Below are positions 32,105 through 43,619 of a DNA stretch of 64,000 nt, in pieces. The stretch is from Lepidurus packardi (Eukaryota; Arthropoda; Branchiopoda; Notostraca; Triopsidae): assembly GCA_023053545.1 (NCBI GenBank), contig JAKZAN010000004.1:682001-746000 (forward strand), written 5' to 3'. Both the position numbers and the translations under genes were made by a program. Within the stretch, counting starts at the first letter, position 1. The number at the start of each line of letters is the position of its first letter. The notes under the pieces were generated by a model that searched no databases, had not been told where the DNA came from, and saw only the letters and a list, made by a program, of their open reading frames with translations.

Positions 32105-34846
32105 GTGGAGGTTAAAAATAAAAACTGCAGGTTCAAACCTACAGCTGCTGAATTATCAATCAGTGGATACAACACGCTTGACATCAATTTGGATAGTGAC
32201 CTTGGGCGTGGCGTTATTTGTTATAGTAAAAACAATTTGAGAGTGTACCCCGTACCCCAACGTGAATCTGTGCCCCAAGAAATGTTATGGTTACGAATCA
32301 GTCATTTAAATGGAATGAATACGATCTTCGGTGTGTGTTATAGAAGTCCTTACAGCACCGCAGAAAATGATAAGGAGATTTGCGCTGAAATTTCGGAAAT
32401 GACAGCTTCCCCAAATCAAAATATAGTCATAGTGGGTGACTTCAATCTCCCTAAAGCTAATTGGCAACACCGTTATACACACGCGCAACAAATTAATCCT
32501 GAAAACGTATTTCTTAATTGTTTCAACAATAACTTCCTTGACCAATTAATTGAGGAACCCACTCGAGTCCGTGGAACAAACAAACCGAGCTTGCTCGATC
32601 TTCTACTTGTAAGTAACCCCGAGGTTGTGACATATGTTGAAGTCCAGTCGCCAATCGGAAAATCGGATCATGCTGTAATAACTTTTATCCTGCAAACTAA
32701 CCGACTGGAAAAGAAGAATATACAACGGCCGAACTACTATAAAGGCAACTACCAGGAGATAAGAAGAGTCCTTTCCGAAGTCAACTGGGATCAAGCATTT
32801 CAAGACTTAGAATCCATGGATGATCTGTACAGCAAGTTCCTGCGCACAGTAAAATCTGTGGAATATTGCTTCATACCGCCTAGACGACATAGTAGTAGAG
32901 GAGCAGTTTCTAGGGAAACATTGAAATTAATAGCCGAAAAAAGGGATGCCTGGAATGCCTTCAAATCAAACAAAGATGACTCTTCATTGGAGTTAAATTA
33001 CCGACGCTTCCGCAATAAAGTGCGCAAAGCCACCAGACAGGAAGTAAACAGAAGAGAAAGTCTACTGGCAAAAAATTTAAAAGACAATCCCAAAATCTTC
33101 TGGAAACATGTCAATGCGAAAAGAAAGAACGGAACCATTATACCTCCATTACTAGATGAAACCACGAGACTTACTGTTTCTGAACCGATTGAAAAGGCAA
33201 ATGTACTAAACCGACACTTCTCTGTTGTATTTACGCGCGAAATAGATATAACAGAGGTTGATTCTTGTGTCTCGGAAGATCCTTTTCCCCCACTCAATAT
33301 TTGCGCGTCAATGGTTTTAGAGAAACTTAACAGGTTGGATACATCCAAGTCCCCTGGCCCGGACATGTTACACCCTAAAGTCCTCAAGGAAGCTGCTGCT
33401 GTCCTAGTCAAACCGCTTACTTTCATTTATCGAAAATCCATTTCCTCTGGCCAACTCCCGACAATATGGAATAGTGCTGTTGTTACCCCAATCTTTAAAT
33501 CCGGGAAACGTGACTTACCCTCAAATTATAGGCCTATTAGTTTAACTTGTGTAACGTGCAAAATCCTCGAATCAATTATTGCTGACCACATTTTGACCGA
33601 ATTTAGACACAGAAAAATATTATCAGATAAACAGTTCGGATTTTTACCTGGACGCTCCGCTGAAAGTCAACTTTTACTTGCTGTCGAGAACTGGAAAAAG
33701 AATGCGGATAAGGGGCTCCAAACTGATGTTATATATCTGGACCTTAAAAAGGCGTTCGACAAAGTACCCCATGGTAGACTTATTCAAAAATTGGTTGACT
33801 ACGGTCTCGGTCCTAGTACCTCACCCACCCTGACTAAATGGATTAAAAGTTTCTTAACGAATCGGACGCAGTCAGTTTGTGTTGAAGGTGAAGTCAGTGA
33901 CTTAGTGATAGATGTCCTAAGCGGAGTTCCCCAGGGCTCGGTTCTGGGTCCGTTACTATTTAACATATATATAAATGACCTAACAGACAAAATTGAGTCG
34001 ACAGTCTTTCTTTACGCGGATGATACCAAAATTAGTAACGTAATTAACTGCCCGGAGGATATGATTAAGCTCCAAGATGACATTAAAAGCATTGAGCTTT
34101 GGATGGAGAAATGGCTGATGGAATTGAACATCCCAAAGTGTCACCAACTGAGGATTGGAAATGAATCTGTCACAAGTAGTTATGTCCTGGGTGGCGAAGT
34201 AATTGCCAAGACCGACTGTGAACGGGATCTTGGAGTCCTGATTGACACAAAACTTAATTTTCACCAACATTATGCGAGCATTGCGGCTAAAGCAACGAGA
34301 GTGGCTGGACTAATTAGACGAAACTTCACCTGTGTGGATAAAACAATGTTGTCCATGCTGTATAAAACGCTCGTTAGACCTATTCTTGAGTACGGCCACT
34401 GTGTAACGCGCCCGTTCCTCAGCAGGGACCTAGAAGCCCTAGAAAAAGTTCAAAGGAGAATAACCAAATTTCCTGGAAATCTTCGTCACCTCTCCTATAC
34501 AGATAGACTCAAAGCCCTGAACCTGCCAACTCTGGCATATAGGTTTCTACGGGGTGACCTGATAGAAGCGTTTAAACTGTGTCACGCCTATTATGAAAAT
34601 GTGTCCGCCGAACAAATATTGTGCTTCAACCAAAGCAATTGTCGTGGCCATATCCTGAAACTTAAGACAGAACGATTCTTCAAAGATGTAGGCCGCTGGA
34701 CCTTCCAAAACCGAATCGTAGATGAATGGAATAGCCTACCAGAAAAAGTGATCAAATTCTCCTCGACACAGACATTTAAAAAATCACTAGATGAGCATTT
34801 TGGCTCAAAAATGTTTGACCCGTTACAATTTCGTAGAGATAAATAG
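32105..34846 (+). CDS. LINE endonuclease-reverse transcriptase (5' truncated)
   Basis: An open frame of 913 residues that reads in from upstream without a proper ATG (GTG at 32105). The N-terminal part is an APE-type endonuclease (IVIVGDFNLP near residue 108, SDHAVITF near 187) missing its first catalytic segment. The reverse transcriptase has LDLKKAFDKVPHG near 543, GVPQGSVLGPLLFNIYIND near 605 and FLYADDTKI near 636. The arrangement and the AAT-rich tail fit the jockey/CR1/L2-like group of non-LTR elements; the clade is not certain. No internal stop, so the copy is young though 5' truncated and without ORF1. Confidence 0.9.
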   Translation: MEVKNKNCRFKPTAAELSISGYNTLDINLDSDLGRGVICYSKNNLRVYPVPQRESVPQEMLWLRISHLNGMNTIFGVCYRSPYSTAENDKEICAEISEMTASPNQNIVIVGDFNLPKANWQHRYTHAQQINPENVFLNCFNNNFLDQLIEEPTRVRGTNKPSLLDLLLVSNPEVVTYVEVQSPIGKSDHAVITFILQTNRLEKKNIQRPNYYKGNYQEIRRVLSEVNWDQAFQDLESMDDLYSKFLRTVKSVEYCFIPPRRHSSRGAVSRETLKLIAEKRDAWNAFKSNKDDSSLELNYRRFRNKVRKATRQEVNRRESLLAKNLKDNPKIFWKHVNAKRKNGTIIPPLLDETTRLTVSEPIEKANVLNRHFSVVFTREIDITEVDSCVSEDPFPPLNICASMVLEKLNRLDTSKSPGPDMLHPKVLKEAAAVLVKPLTFIYRKSISSGQLPTIWNSAVVTPIFKSGKRDLPSNYRPISLTCVTCKILESIIADHILTEFRHRKILSDKQFGFLPGRSAESQLLLAVENWKKNADKGLQTDVIYLDLKKAFDKVPHGRLIQKLVDYGLGPSTSPTLTKWIKSFLTNRTQSVCVEGEVSDLVIDVLSGVPQGSVLGPLLFNIYINDLTDKIESTVFLYADDTKISNVINCPEDMIKLQDDIKSIELWMEKWLMELNIPKCHQLRIGNESVTSSYVLGGEVIAKTDCERDLGVLIDTKLNFHQHYASIAAKATRVAGLIRRNFTCVDKTMLSMLYKTLVRPILEYGHCVTRPFLSRDLEALEKVQRRITKFPGNLRHLSYTDRLKALNLPTLAYRFLRGDLIEAFKLCHAYYENVSAEQILCFNQSNCRGHILKLKTERFFKDVGRWTFQNRIVDEWNSLPEKVIKFSSTQTFKKSLDEHFGSKMFDPLQFRRDK

Positions 34847-34960
34847 TTACAAAGAGGCTTTATAAAGCCTTATATGTTGCAATAAATAATAATAATAAAT
34901 AATAATTACAAAATTACAAATTTCTTTATGTTAAATCGGTTCTTTATGTTAGGTATTGGG
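34847..34960 (+). repeat. LINE 3' tail with AAT microsatellite
   Basis: The short 3' UTR ends in AATAATAATAAATAATAATTAC, the microsatellite-type tail used by CR1/L2-like elements instead of poly(A). Confidence 0.7.
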
Positions 34961-35016
34961 AGTCCGTTGCTTTACCGCATGGAACTAATGGATTTGCGTC
35001 CGCGTGTCCTTTCTGT

Positions 35017-35094
35017 GCGATTCCGTTGGAGGAATCGGGCTATGTAAAATTAATTTTTACGTAGGTCGTAGCCAGATTCCTCCAACGGAATCGC
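35017..35094. repeat. Perfect 20-bp inverted repeat (hairpin)
   Basis: The arm GCGATTCCGTTGGAGGAATC at 35017-35036 is perfectly inverted at 35075-35094. Pairing extends inward (GGCTA/TAGCC) past one mismatch, leaving a loop of about 25 nt. It lies between the LINE tail and the proline-rich region. Confidence 0.9.
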
Positions 35095-35563
35095 GCAATT
35101 TTACGCTCATTATTATTTACATGTAATGATGTATTACATTATATTATTTAAAACATAAACAGACGAAATGTATTGAAGCGGACTCTTCTTTTAAGGCTTG
35201 TATTTCGTTCGATCTCTAGCCCCCCGACTGCTTACAACACGTTTTTACCCGCTTTATATACCCCCTTGGTTCTGGCCTTCGTACGAGAATGTCAGAAAAG
35301 GGACAGACACGTGGAACAAACAATGTACAACATAGCAAACTCGTTTATAAAAAAAACCTACAGGCGACGTAGTCGCTACACTATAAAATGTCAGGTCTCA
35401 AACCACTCTCAAGGGAAAAGAAAGTCGGGTATAAAATGTGTCCCTGGCTTGTGTTTCAGATCATTCCAACAGCAGCTACGCTACGGACAAGTCAATATTG
35501 AATTTAATGTCAATTATTACATTTGCTTACTGATTTTGTTTTCACGTTTTCTATTTACAGAGA

Positions 35564-36170
35564 ATGGAAAATTATTATTTGGTCCACCTTCCTCCAGCTT
35601 CAGCTGCCCCGGCTCCACGTTGTTGTGTCAACTACCCAGGACTTGCTCCACTTGCCCAGGCTCCACCTCCATCTGCCCCGGCTCAACAAAACGTCCATTA
35701 CTGCATGTACCCCTTACCCGGACTTGCTCCAGCTGCCCCGGGTCCACAAATGTACCATGTACCTGGACTTGCTCCTGCTGGCTCCCGGCTCCACCTCCAG
35801 CTGCCCCGGCTCAACAAAACGTCCATTACTGCATGTACCCCTTACCCGGACTTGCTCCAGGTGCCCCGGGTCCACAAATGTACCATGTACCTGGACTTGC
35901 TCCTGCTGGCTCCCGGCTCCACTTCCAGCTGCCCCGGCTCCACTTCCAGCTGCCCCGGCTCCACCTCCAGCTGCCCCGGCTCCACCTCCAGCTGCCATAC
36001 AACAGCGAAATCTCGCAAGAAAAATTCGCTATCGGGAGAACCAGCGCAAGAGACATGCAGAAAATAACAGGATAGCGTATTTATATCGCAATAATTTACT
36101 TCCCATGAAATATCCACCACCAAATGTGCCTGTTCTTTTTGTAAATATTGTATTCTTTTTCGCAAAATGA
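35564..36170 (+). CDS. Proline/alanine-rich coding region with basic C-terminus
   Basis: A putative coding exon after a TTTACAG acceptor (35561), beginning MENYYLVHLPPASAAP. It has two ~117-bp repeats encoding QQNVHYCMYPLPGLAP and GPQMYHVPGLAP, then 18-bp repeats encoding PAAPAP-type units, then a basic segment (ARKIRYRENQRKRHAENN) and a stop at 36170. The reading frame changes between repeats, and all three forward frames stay open over much of the stretch, so one intact product cannot be claimed. It may be a decayed or alternatively spliced gene of the 14.5-kb element. Function unknown. Confidence 0.4.
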
Positions 36171-36174
36171 CATG

Positions 36175-37020
36175 GTAACAATATACCGTTTTAAAAAAAC
36201 TACATAATTGTGTATCACAGCTCATTCTCATTCATTCTCATTCATACGAAATCTGAATTTTGTACTATTTCCTTTTGTTTTTTTTTTCATAAAGAAATAT
36301 TCAGTTAAGTGAGGGGCTGGGTATGAACTTTGATGGTCTAATCTTATTATATTGCAAAAATCTTAAATGAAGTCTTTTTTTTTTTTATTTTATTTTTATT
36401 TTTTATTTTTTTTTTTATTTATCTGTAGTCTTTTTAGGGTTAGTATTAATTTTTTATTAATTATTTTATTAAATTTTATTAATTAATTTATTAAATTTTA
36501 TTAATTTTAATTAAATTATTTTTTTTTTATTAATTGTTTTCCTTTTATGTTAGAATGTGGTTAGAATGTGTCGGTTAGAATGTGTCAAGGTTAGAAGATA
36601 ATTTATTTTTACGATAATTTATTTTGTCATAAATATAACATATTGTGATTGTTGAATTTTAACGTGTATTTAAGTTTTACTACTATCAATGGGGACTGGG
36701 TACAGATTTAAAAGTAAGGATACGGAAAGGTACGGTGAGGCGGCTCGGGTATCGGCTGCATATTGGCTTCGACGTCTGTATGGCTTCGGGCGGACTCGGT
36801 CCACGATGGCGGGGCGTTGTAAGCCACACATTTATTTACAACAACGAGTGTAAAGGTTCTGTTAAAGAACACCAATACAACACAAATGTGGGGCTCCTTT
36901 ACTTATCTATCATTGTTAGACTACCTATGTAAGGATTAATTCCCAGTGCAATATTTTCCTTTTTACGGCATTATACACAGATAAAAGATATATGCACATA
37001 TAAACAGTAAAGCTACCCTC
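36175..37020. other. AT-rich stretch before the satellite
   Basis: T-rich low-complexity sequence (about 36375-36540) and TTAGAATGTG repeats near 36550-36590. At 36310 lies TGAGGGGCTGGGTATGAA, repeated directly at 42480 on the other side of the satellite. No gene is supported. Confidence 0.6.
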
Positions 37021-37022
37021 CA

Positions 37023-40000
37023 CATTTCGACATTTGAAGAAAGCACAGTTAAGGCAATCTAATTTTGTCGTTTTTATCAATTATTATATTATATTATTTG
37101 CATTCAAAAAACCGAAATTTCGACATTTGAAGAAAGCACAGTTAAGGCAATCTAATTTTGTCGTTTTTATCAATTATTATATTATATTATTTGCATTCAA
37201 AAAACCGAAATTTCGACATTTGAAGAAAGCACAGTTAAGGCAATCTAATTTTGTCGTTTTTATCAATTATTATATTATATTATTTGCATGCAAAAAACGA
37301 AATTTCGACATTTGAAGAAAGCACAGTTAAGGCAATCTAATTTTGTCGTTTTTATCAATTATTATATTATATTATTTGCATGCAAAAAACCGAAAGGCAT
37401 TTAAAGTACGCGAAACCAATACATAGATATAAACGAAATTTCGACATTTGAAGAAAGCACAGTTAAGGCAATCTAATTTTGTCGTTTTTATCAATTATTA
37501 TATTATATTATTTGCATGCAAAAAACGAAATTTCGACATTTGAAGAAAGCACAGTTAAGGCAATCTAATTTTGTCGTTTTTATCAATTATTATATTATAT
37601 TATTTGCATTCAAAAAACCGAAATTTCGACATTTGAAGAAAGCACAGTTAAGGCAATCTAATTTTGTCGTTTTTATCAATTATTATATTATATTATTTGC
37701 ATTCAAAAAACCGAAATTTCGACATTTGAAGAAAGCACAGTTAAGGCAATCTAATTTTGTCGTTTTTATCAATTATTATATTATATTATTTGCATGCAAA
37801 AAACGAAATTTCGACATTTGAAGAAAGCACAGTTAAGGCAATCTAATTTTGTCGTTTTTATCAATTATTATATTATATTATTTGCATGCAAAAAACCGAA
37901 AGGCATTTAAAGTACGCGAAACCAATACATAGATATAAACGAAATTTCGACATTTGAAGAAAGCACAGTTAAGGCAATCTAATTTTGTCGTTTTTATCAA
38001 TTATTATATTATATTATTTGCATGCAAAAAACGAAATTTCGACATTTGAAGAAAGCACAGTTAAGGCAATCTAATTTTGTCGTTTTATCAATTATTATAT
38101 TATATTATTTGCATGCAAAAAACGAAATTTCGACATTTGAAGAAAGCACAGTTAAGGCAATCTAATTTTGTCGTTTTTATCAATTATTATATTATATTAT
38201 TTGCATGCAAAAAACGAAATTTCGACATTTGAAGAAAGCACAGTTAAGGCAATCTAATTTTGTCGTTTTTATCAATTATTATATTATATTATTTGCATGC
38301 AAAAAACGAAATTTCGACATTTGAAGAAAGCACAGTTAAGGCAATCTAATTTTGTCGTTTTTATCAATTATTATATTATATTATTTGCATGCAAAAAACG
38401 AAATTTCGACATTTGAAGAAAGCACAGTTAAGGCAATCTAATTTTGTCGTTTTTATCAATTATTATATTATATTATTTGCATGCAAAAAACGAAATTTCG
38501 ACATTTGAAGAAAGCACAGTTAAGGCAATCTAATTTTGTCGTTTTTATCAATTATTATATTATATTATTTGCATGCAAAAAACGAAATTTCGACATTTGA
38601 AGAAAGCACAGTTAAGGCAATCTAATTTTGTCGTTTTTATCAATTATTATATTATATTATTTGCATGCAAAAAACGAAATTTCGACATTTGAAGAAAGCA
38701 CAGTTAAGGCAATCTAATTTTGTCGTTTTATCAATTATTATATTATATTATTTGCATGCAAAAAACGAAATTTCGACATTTGAAGAAAGCACAGTTAAGG
38801 CAATCTAATTTTGTCGTTTTTATCAATTATTATATTATATTATTTGCATGCAAAAAACGAAATTTCGACATTTGAAGAAAGCACAGTTAAGGCAATCTAA
38901 TTTTGTCGTTTTTATCAATTATTATATTATATTATTTGCATGCAAAAAACGAAATTTCGACATTTGAAGAAAGCACAGTTAAGGCAATCTAATTTTGTCG
39001 TTTTTATCAATTATTATATTATATTATTTGCATGCAAAAAACGAAATTTCGACATTTGAAGAAAGCACAGTTAAGGCAATCTAATTTTGTCGTTTTTATC
39101 AATTATTATATTATATTATTTGCATGCAAAAAACGAAATTTCGACATTTGAAGAAAGCACAGTTAAGGCAATCTAATTTTGTCGTTTTATCAATTATTAT
39201 ATTATATTATTTGCATGCAAAAAACGAAATTTCGACATTTGAAGAAAGCACAGTTAAGGCAATCTAATTTTGTCGTTTTTATCAATTATTATATTATATT
39301 ATTTGCATGCAAAAAACCGAAAGGCATTTAAAGTACGCGAAACCAATACATAGATATAAACGAAATTTCGACATTTGAAGAAAGCACAGTTAAGGCAATC
39401 TAATTTTGTCGTTTTTATCAATTATTATATTATATTATTTGCATTCAAAAAACCGAAATTTCGACATTTGAAGAAAGCACAGTTAAGGCAATCTAATTTT
39501 GTCGTTTTTATCAATTATTATATTATATTATTTGCATGCAAAAAACGAAATTTCGACATTTGAAGAAAGCACAGTTAAGGCAATCTAATTTTGTCGTTTT
39601 TATCAATTATTATATTATATTATTTGCATGCAAAAAACCGAAAGGCATTTAAAGTACGCGAAACCAATACATAGATATAAACGAAATTTCGACATTTGAA
39701 GAAAGCACAGTTAAGGCAATCTAATTTTGTCGTTTTTATCAATTATTATATTATATTATTTGCATGCAAAAAACGAAATTTCGACATTTGAAGAAAGCAC
39801 AGTTAAGGCAATCTAATTTTGTCGTTTTTATCAATTATTATATTATATTATTTGCATTCAAAAAACCGAAATTTCGACATTTGAAGAAAGCACAGTTAAG
39901 GCAATCTAATTTTGTCGTTTTTATCAATTATTATATTATATTATTTGCATGCAAAAAACGAAATTTCGACATTTGAAGAAAGCACAGTTAAGGCAATCTA

Positions 40001-42400
40001 ATTTTGTCGTTTTTATCAATTATTATATTATATTATTTGCATGCAAAAAACGAAATTTCGACATTTGAAGAAAGCACAGTTAAGGCAATCTAATTTTGTC
40101 GTTTTTATCAATTATTATATTATATTATTTGCATGCAAAAAACGAAATTTCGACATTTGAAGAAAGCACAGTTAAGGCAATCTAATTTTGTCGTTTTTAT
40201 CAATTATTATATTATATTATTTGCATTCAAAAAACCGAAATTTCGACATTTGAAGAAAGCACAGTTAAGGCAATCTAATTTTGTCGTTTTTATCAATTAT
40301 TATATTATATTATTTGCATGCAAAAAACGAAATTTCGACATTTGAAGAAAGCACAGTTAAGGCAATCTAATTTTGTCGTTTTTATCAATTATTATATTAT
40401 ATTATTTGCATGCAAAAAACCGAAAGGCATTTAAAGTACGCGAAACCAATACATAGATATAAACGAAATTTCGACATTTGAAGAAAGCACAGTTAAGGCA
40501 ATCTAATTTTGTCGTTTTTATCAATTATTATATTATATTATTTGCATGCAAAAAACGAAATTTCGACATTTGAAGAAAGCACAGTTAAGGCAATCTAATT
40601 TTGTCGTTTTTATCAATTATTATATTATATTATTTGCATGCAAAAAACCGAAAGGCATTTAAAGTACGCGAAACCAATACATAGATATAAACGAAATTTC
40701 GACATTTGAAGAAAGCACAGTTAAGGCAATCTAATTTTGTCGTTTTTATCAATTATTATATTATATTATTTGCATGCAAAAAACCGAAAGGCATTTAAAG
40801 TACGCGAAACCAATACATAGATATAAACGAAATTTCGACATTTGAAGAAAGCACAGTTAAGGCAATCTAATTTTGTCGTTTTTATCAATTATTATATTAT
40901 ATTATTTGCATGCAAAAAACGAAATTTCGACATTTGAAGAAAGCACAGTTAAGGCAATCTAATTTTGTCGTTTTTATCAATTATTATATTATATTATTTG
41001 CATGCAAAAAACGAAATTTCGACATTTGAAGAAAGCACAGTTAAGGCAATCTAATTTTGTCGTTTTTATCAATTATTATATTATATTATTTGCATGCAAA
41101 AAACGAAATTTCGACATTTGAAGAAAGCACAGTTAAGGCAATCTAATTTTGTCGTTTTATCAATTATTATATTATATTATTTGCATGCAAAAAACGAAAT
41201 TTCGACATTTGAAGAAAGCACAGTTAAGGCAATCTAATTTTGTCGTTTTTATCAATTATTATATTATATTATTTGCATGCAAAAAACGAAATTTCGACAT
41301 TTGAAGAAAGCACAGTTAAGGCAATCTAATTTTGTCGTTTTTATCAATTATTATATTATATTATTTGCATGCAAAAAACGAAATTTCGACATTTGAAGAA
41401 AGCACAGTTAAGGCAATCTAATTTTGTCGTTTTTATCAATTATTATATTATATTATTTGCATGCAAAAAACGAAATTTCGACATTTGAAGAAAGCACAGT
41501 TAAGGCAATCTAATTTTGTCGTTTTATCAATTATTATATTATATTATTTGCATGCAAAAAACGAAATTTCGACATTTGAAGAAAGCACAGTTAAGGCAAT
41601 CTAATTTTGTCGTTTTTATCAATTATTATATTATATTATTTGCATGCAAAAAACGAAATTTCGACATTTGAAGAAAGCACAGTTAAGGCAATCTAATTTT
41701 GTCGTTTTATCAATTATTATATTATATTATTTGCATGCAAAAAACGAAATTTCGACATTTGAAGAAAGCACAGTTAAGGCAATCTAATTTTGTCGTTTTT
41801 ATCAATTATTATATTATATTATTTGCATGCAAAAAACCGAAAGGCATTTAAAGTACGCGAAACCAATACATAGATATAAACGAAATTTCGACATTTGAAG
41901 AAAGCACAGTTAAGGCAATCTAATTTTGTCGTTTTTATCAATTATTATATTATATTATTTGCATGCAAAAAACGAAATTTCGACATTTGAAGAAAGCACA
42001 GTTAAGGCAATCTAATTTTGTCGTTTTTATCAATTATTATATTATATTATTTGCATGCAAAAAACCGAAAGGCATTTAAAGTACGCGAAACCAATACATA
42101 GATATAAACGAAATTTCGACATTTGAAGAAAGCACAGTTAAGGCAATCTAATTTTGTCGTTTTTATCAATTATTATATTATATTATTTGCATGCAAAAAA
42201 CGAAATTTCGACATTTGAAGAAAGCACAGTTAAGGCAATCTAATTTTGTCGTTTTTATCAATTATTATATTATATTATTTGCATGCAAAAAACCGAAAGG
42301 CATTTAAAGTACGCGAAACCAATACATAGATATAAACGAAATTTCGACATTTGAAGAAAGCACAGTTAAGGCAATCTAATTTTGTCGTTTTTATCAAGCT
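37023..42400. repeat. 92-bp satellite array (~5.4 kb, over 50 units)
   Basis: Head-to-tail monomers starting TTTCGACATTTGAAGAAAGC, with ATTTTGTCGTTTTTATC in the middle and TTTGCATGCAAAAAAC at the end. Most are 92 bp; variants are 93 bp (CATTCAAAAAACC junction), 91 bp (one T fewer) and about 136 bp, with an extra block beginning GGCATTTAAAGTACGCGAAA. The long form recurs about ten times at irregular spacing. Units are nearly identical, implying recent expansion. Runs of 93-bp (31-codon) units create artificial open frames. Confidence 0.97.
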
Positions 42401-42616
42401 CAATTGAGCAGCAGAAACGTCAATCGAAATCGAAAGAACAGTCAATGTAGTCTAATTTTGTCATTTTTGTAAAGTTCAATGAGGGGCTGGGTATGAATTT
42501 TATCGTCCAGGTAATCAGAAAACCTAGGATCATTGAAATGTCTTGTTCATCGCGAAAAGCATCTTGAATATACTTAACATAGAAACGGGTATGTTCACCG
42601 TTCACGGTGTCCATAC

Positions 42617-43468
42617 CTAAGTCTCATTCTGTAATTTCCTCTCCAAAGCCCTGATTTTTTTGTGAGCTTTTATGAGTTCCGCATTCTTCCCTCTCAAAAC
42701 AGCGTGTAACTGACAGGCCTTTTGCTTTTCACGATCATTGTTCTGCAAGCGCTTGCATAAAGCGAAATATTTTTTATACAAGTTGCGAAACTTTTGCCTG
42801 TAAGAGCAATTGTGATTTATACTTATTGCCTGCTTTGGAATCTGTCTATGGGAAGAGGGGTTAACAACCTGAGGCTGAGAAACCGCGTTTCTTCTCTGTG
42901 AAGAAGACTCAGCATCAGAGTCAGACAGAGCAAAATTATCCTCAATTAGCACAGCCGGCTGTGAAAGCTTACTACTACCACCATTACATGCAGATGCTTG
43001 TGGTTGTGTACAACTACTTCTACTAGTACTACTAGTATTAGTGGTGCAGTTAAAAAATTGTAATGGCTGCCTCTTGAAAGTTTCGATTTTATCTAATTTT
43101 CCCAGACAACTGCTGTTTATCTTCATCAAGCGGAATAAATCCATCTTCAGCTTTTTAGCATGTCTAACTAATGTCAATGGCAAGTTTTCTTCACTAACGT
43201 TCAATCTAGTTCTAGAACTACCTTCCAGCGAAAAAATAGACACGATCCAAGTAAAAAAATATTTCTGCTTCGCATGCTTTGTTTTAACCTGCTCCAGAAA
43301 AAGATTATAAAGCTCCAGAACGACTCCATTACTTAAAACAGGTTTCGGCCTGGCAATGGAAGTCCAAGTATCTAACGTCCTCAAGTGACTCTTTAATATC
43401 CCTATTTCATCACAGAACGGACCAATACGCTCATCATCATTAACATCAGAACTTGAACTTGAAGCCAT
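42617..43468 (-). CDS. Unrecognised 283-aa Ser-rich protein with C-terminal coiled coil
   Basis: A single-exon frame on the minus strand. I chose the ATG at 43468 (MASSSSSDVNDDERIG) over the AT-rich extension to 43552. The first ~130 residues look globular (RTLDTWTSIARP, YFFTWIVSIFSLEG). The middle is Ser/Thr/Gln-rich and disordered (SDSDAESSSQRRN). Residues from about 215 are highly charged and helical (YRQKFRNLYKKYFALCKRL and a final RALERKL), suggesting a coiled coil. No catalytic motif or zinc finger is seen. It lies inside the 14.5-kb TIR element next to the satellite and is that element's best candidate cargo or accessory gene. Function unknown. Confidence 0.6.
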   Translation of the reverse strand: MASSSSSDVNDDERIGPFCDEIGILKSHLRTLDTWTSIARPKPVLSNGVVLELYNLFLEQVKTKHAKQKYFFTWIVSIFSLEGSSRTRLNVSEENLPLTLVRHAKKLKMDLFRLMKINSSCLGKLDKIETFKRQPLQFFNCTTNTSSTSRSSCTQPQASACNGGSSKLSQPAVLIEDNFALSDSDAESSSQRRNAVSQPQVVNPSSHRQIPKQAISINHNCSYRQKFRNLYKKYFALCKRLQNNDREKQKACQLHAVLRGKNAELIKAHKKIRALERKLQNET

Positions 43469-43619
43469 ACCGCAATGCGATAATAAAAAATAAATAGGAT
43501 TAGAATTAAGTTTTAATTTGACTTTGATGATAATTGATAAAATCAATTTCAATTAGTCAATCTTAACTTAATTTTGATACGATAATACTAGAAATATAAA
43601 ATTGAGTTGAGTTTGACTC

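Noticed and set aside
37023-42400. CRISPR-like regular repeats or a 31-aa repeat protein
   Set aside because: There are no unique spacers; the whole 92-bp unit repeats, and the open frames occur only where units are 93 bp. It is an eukaryotic satellite.
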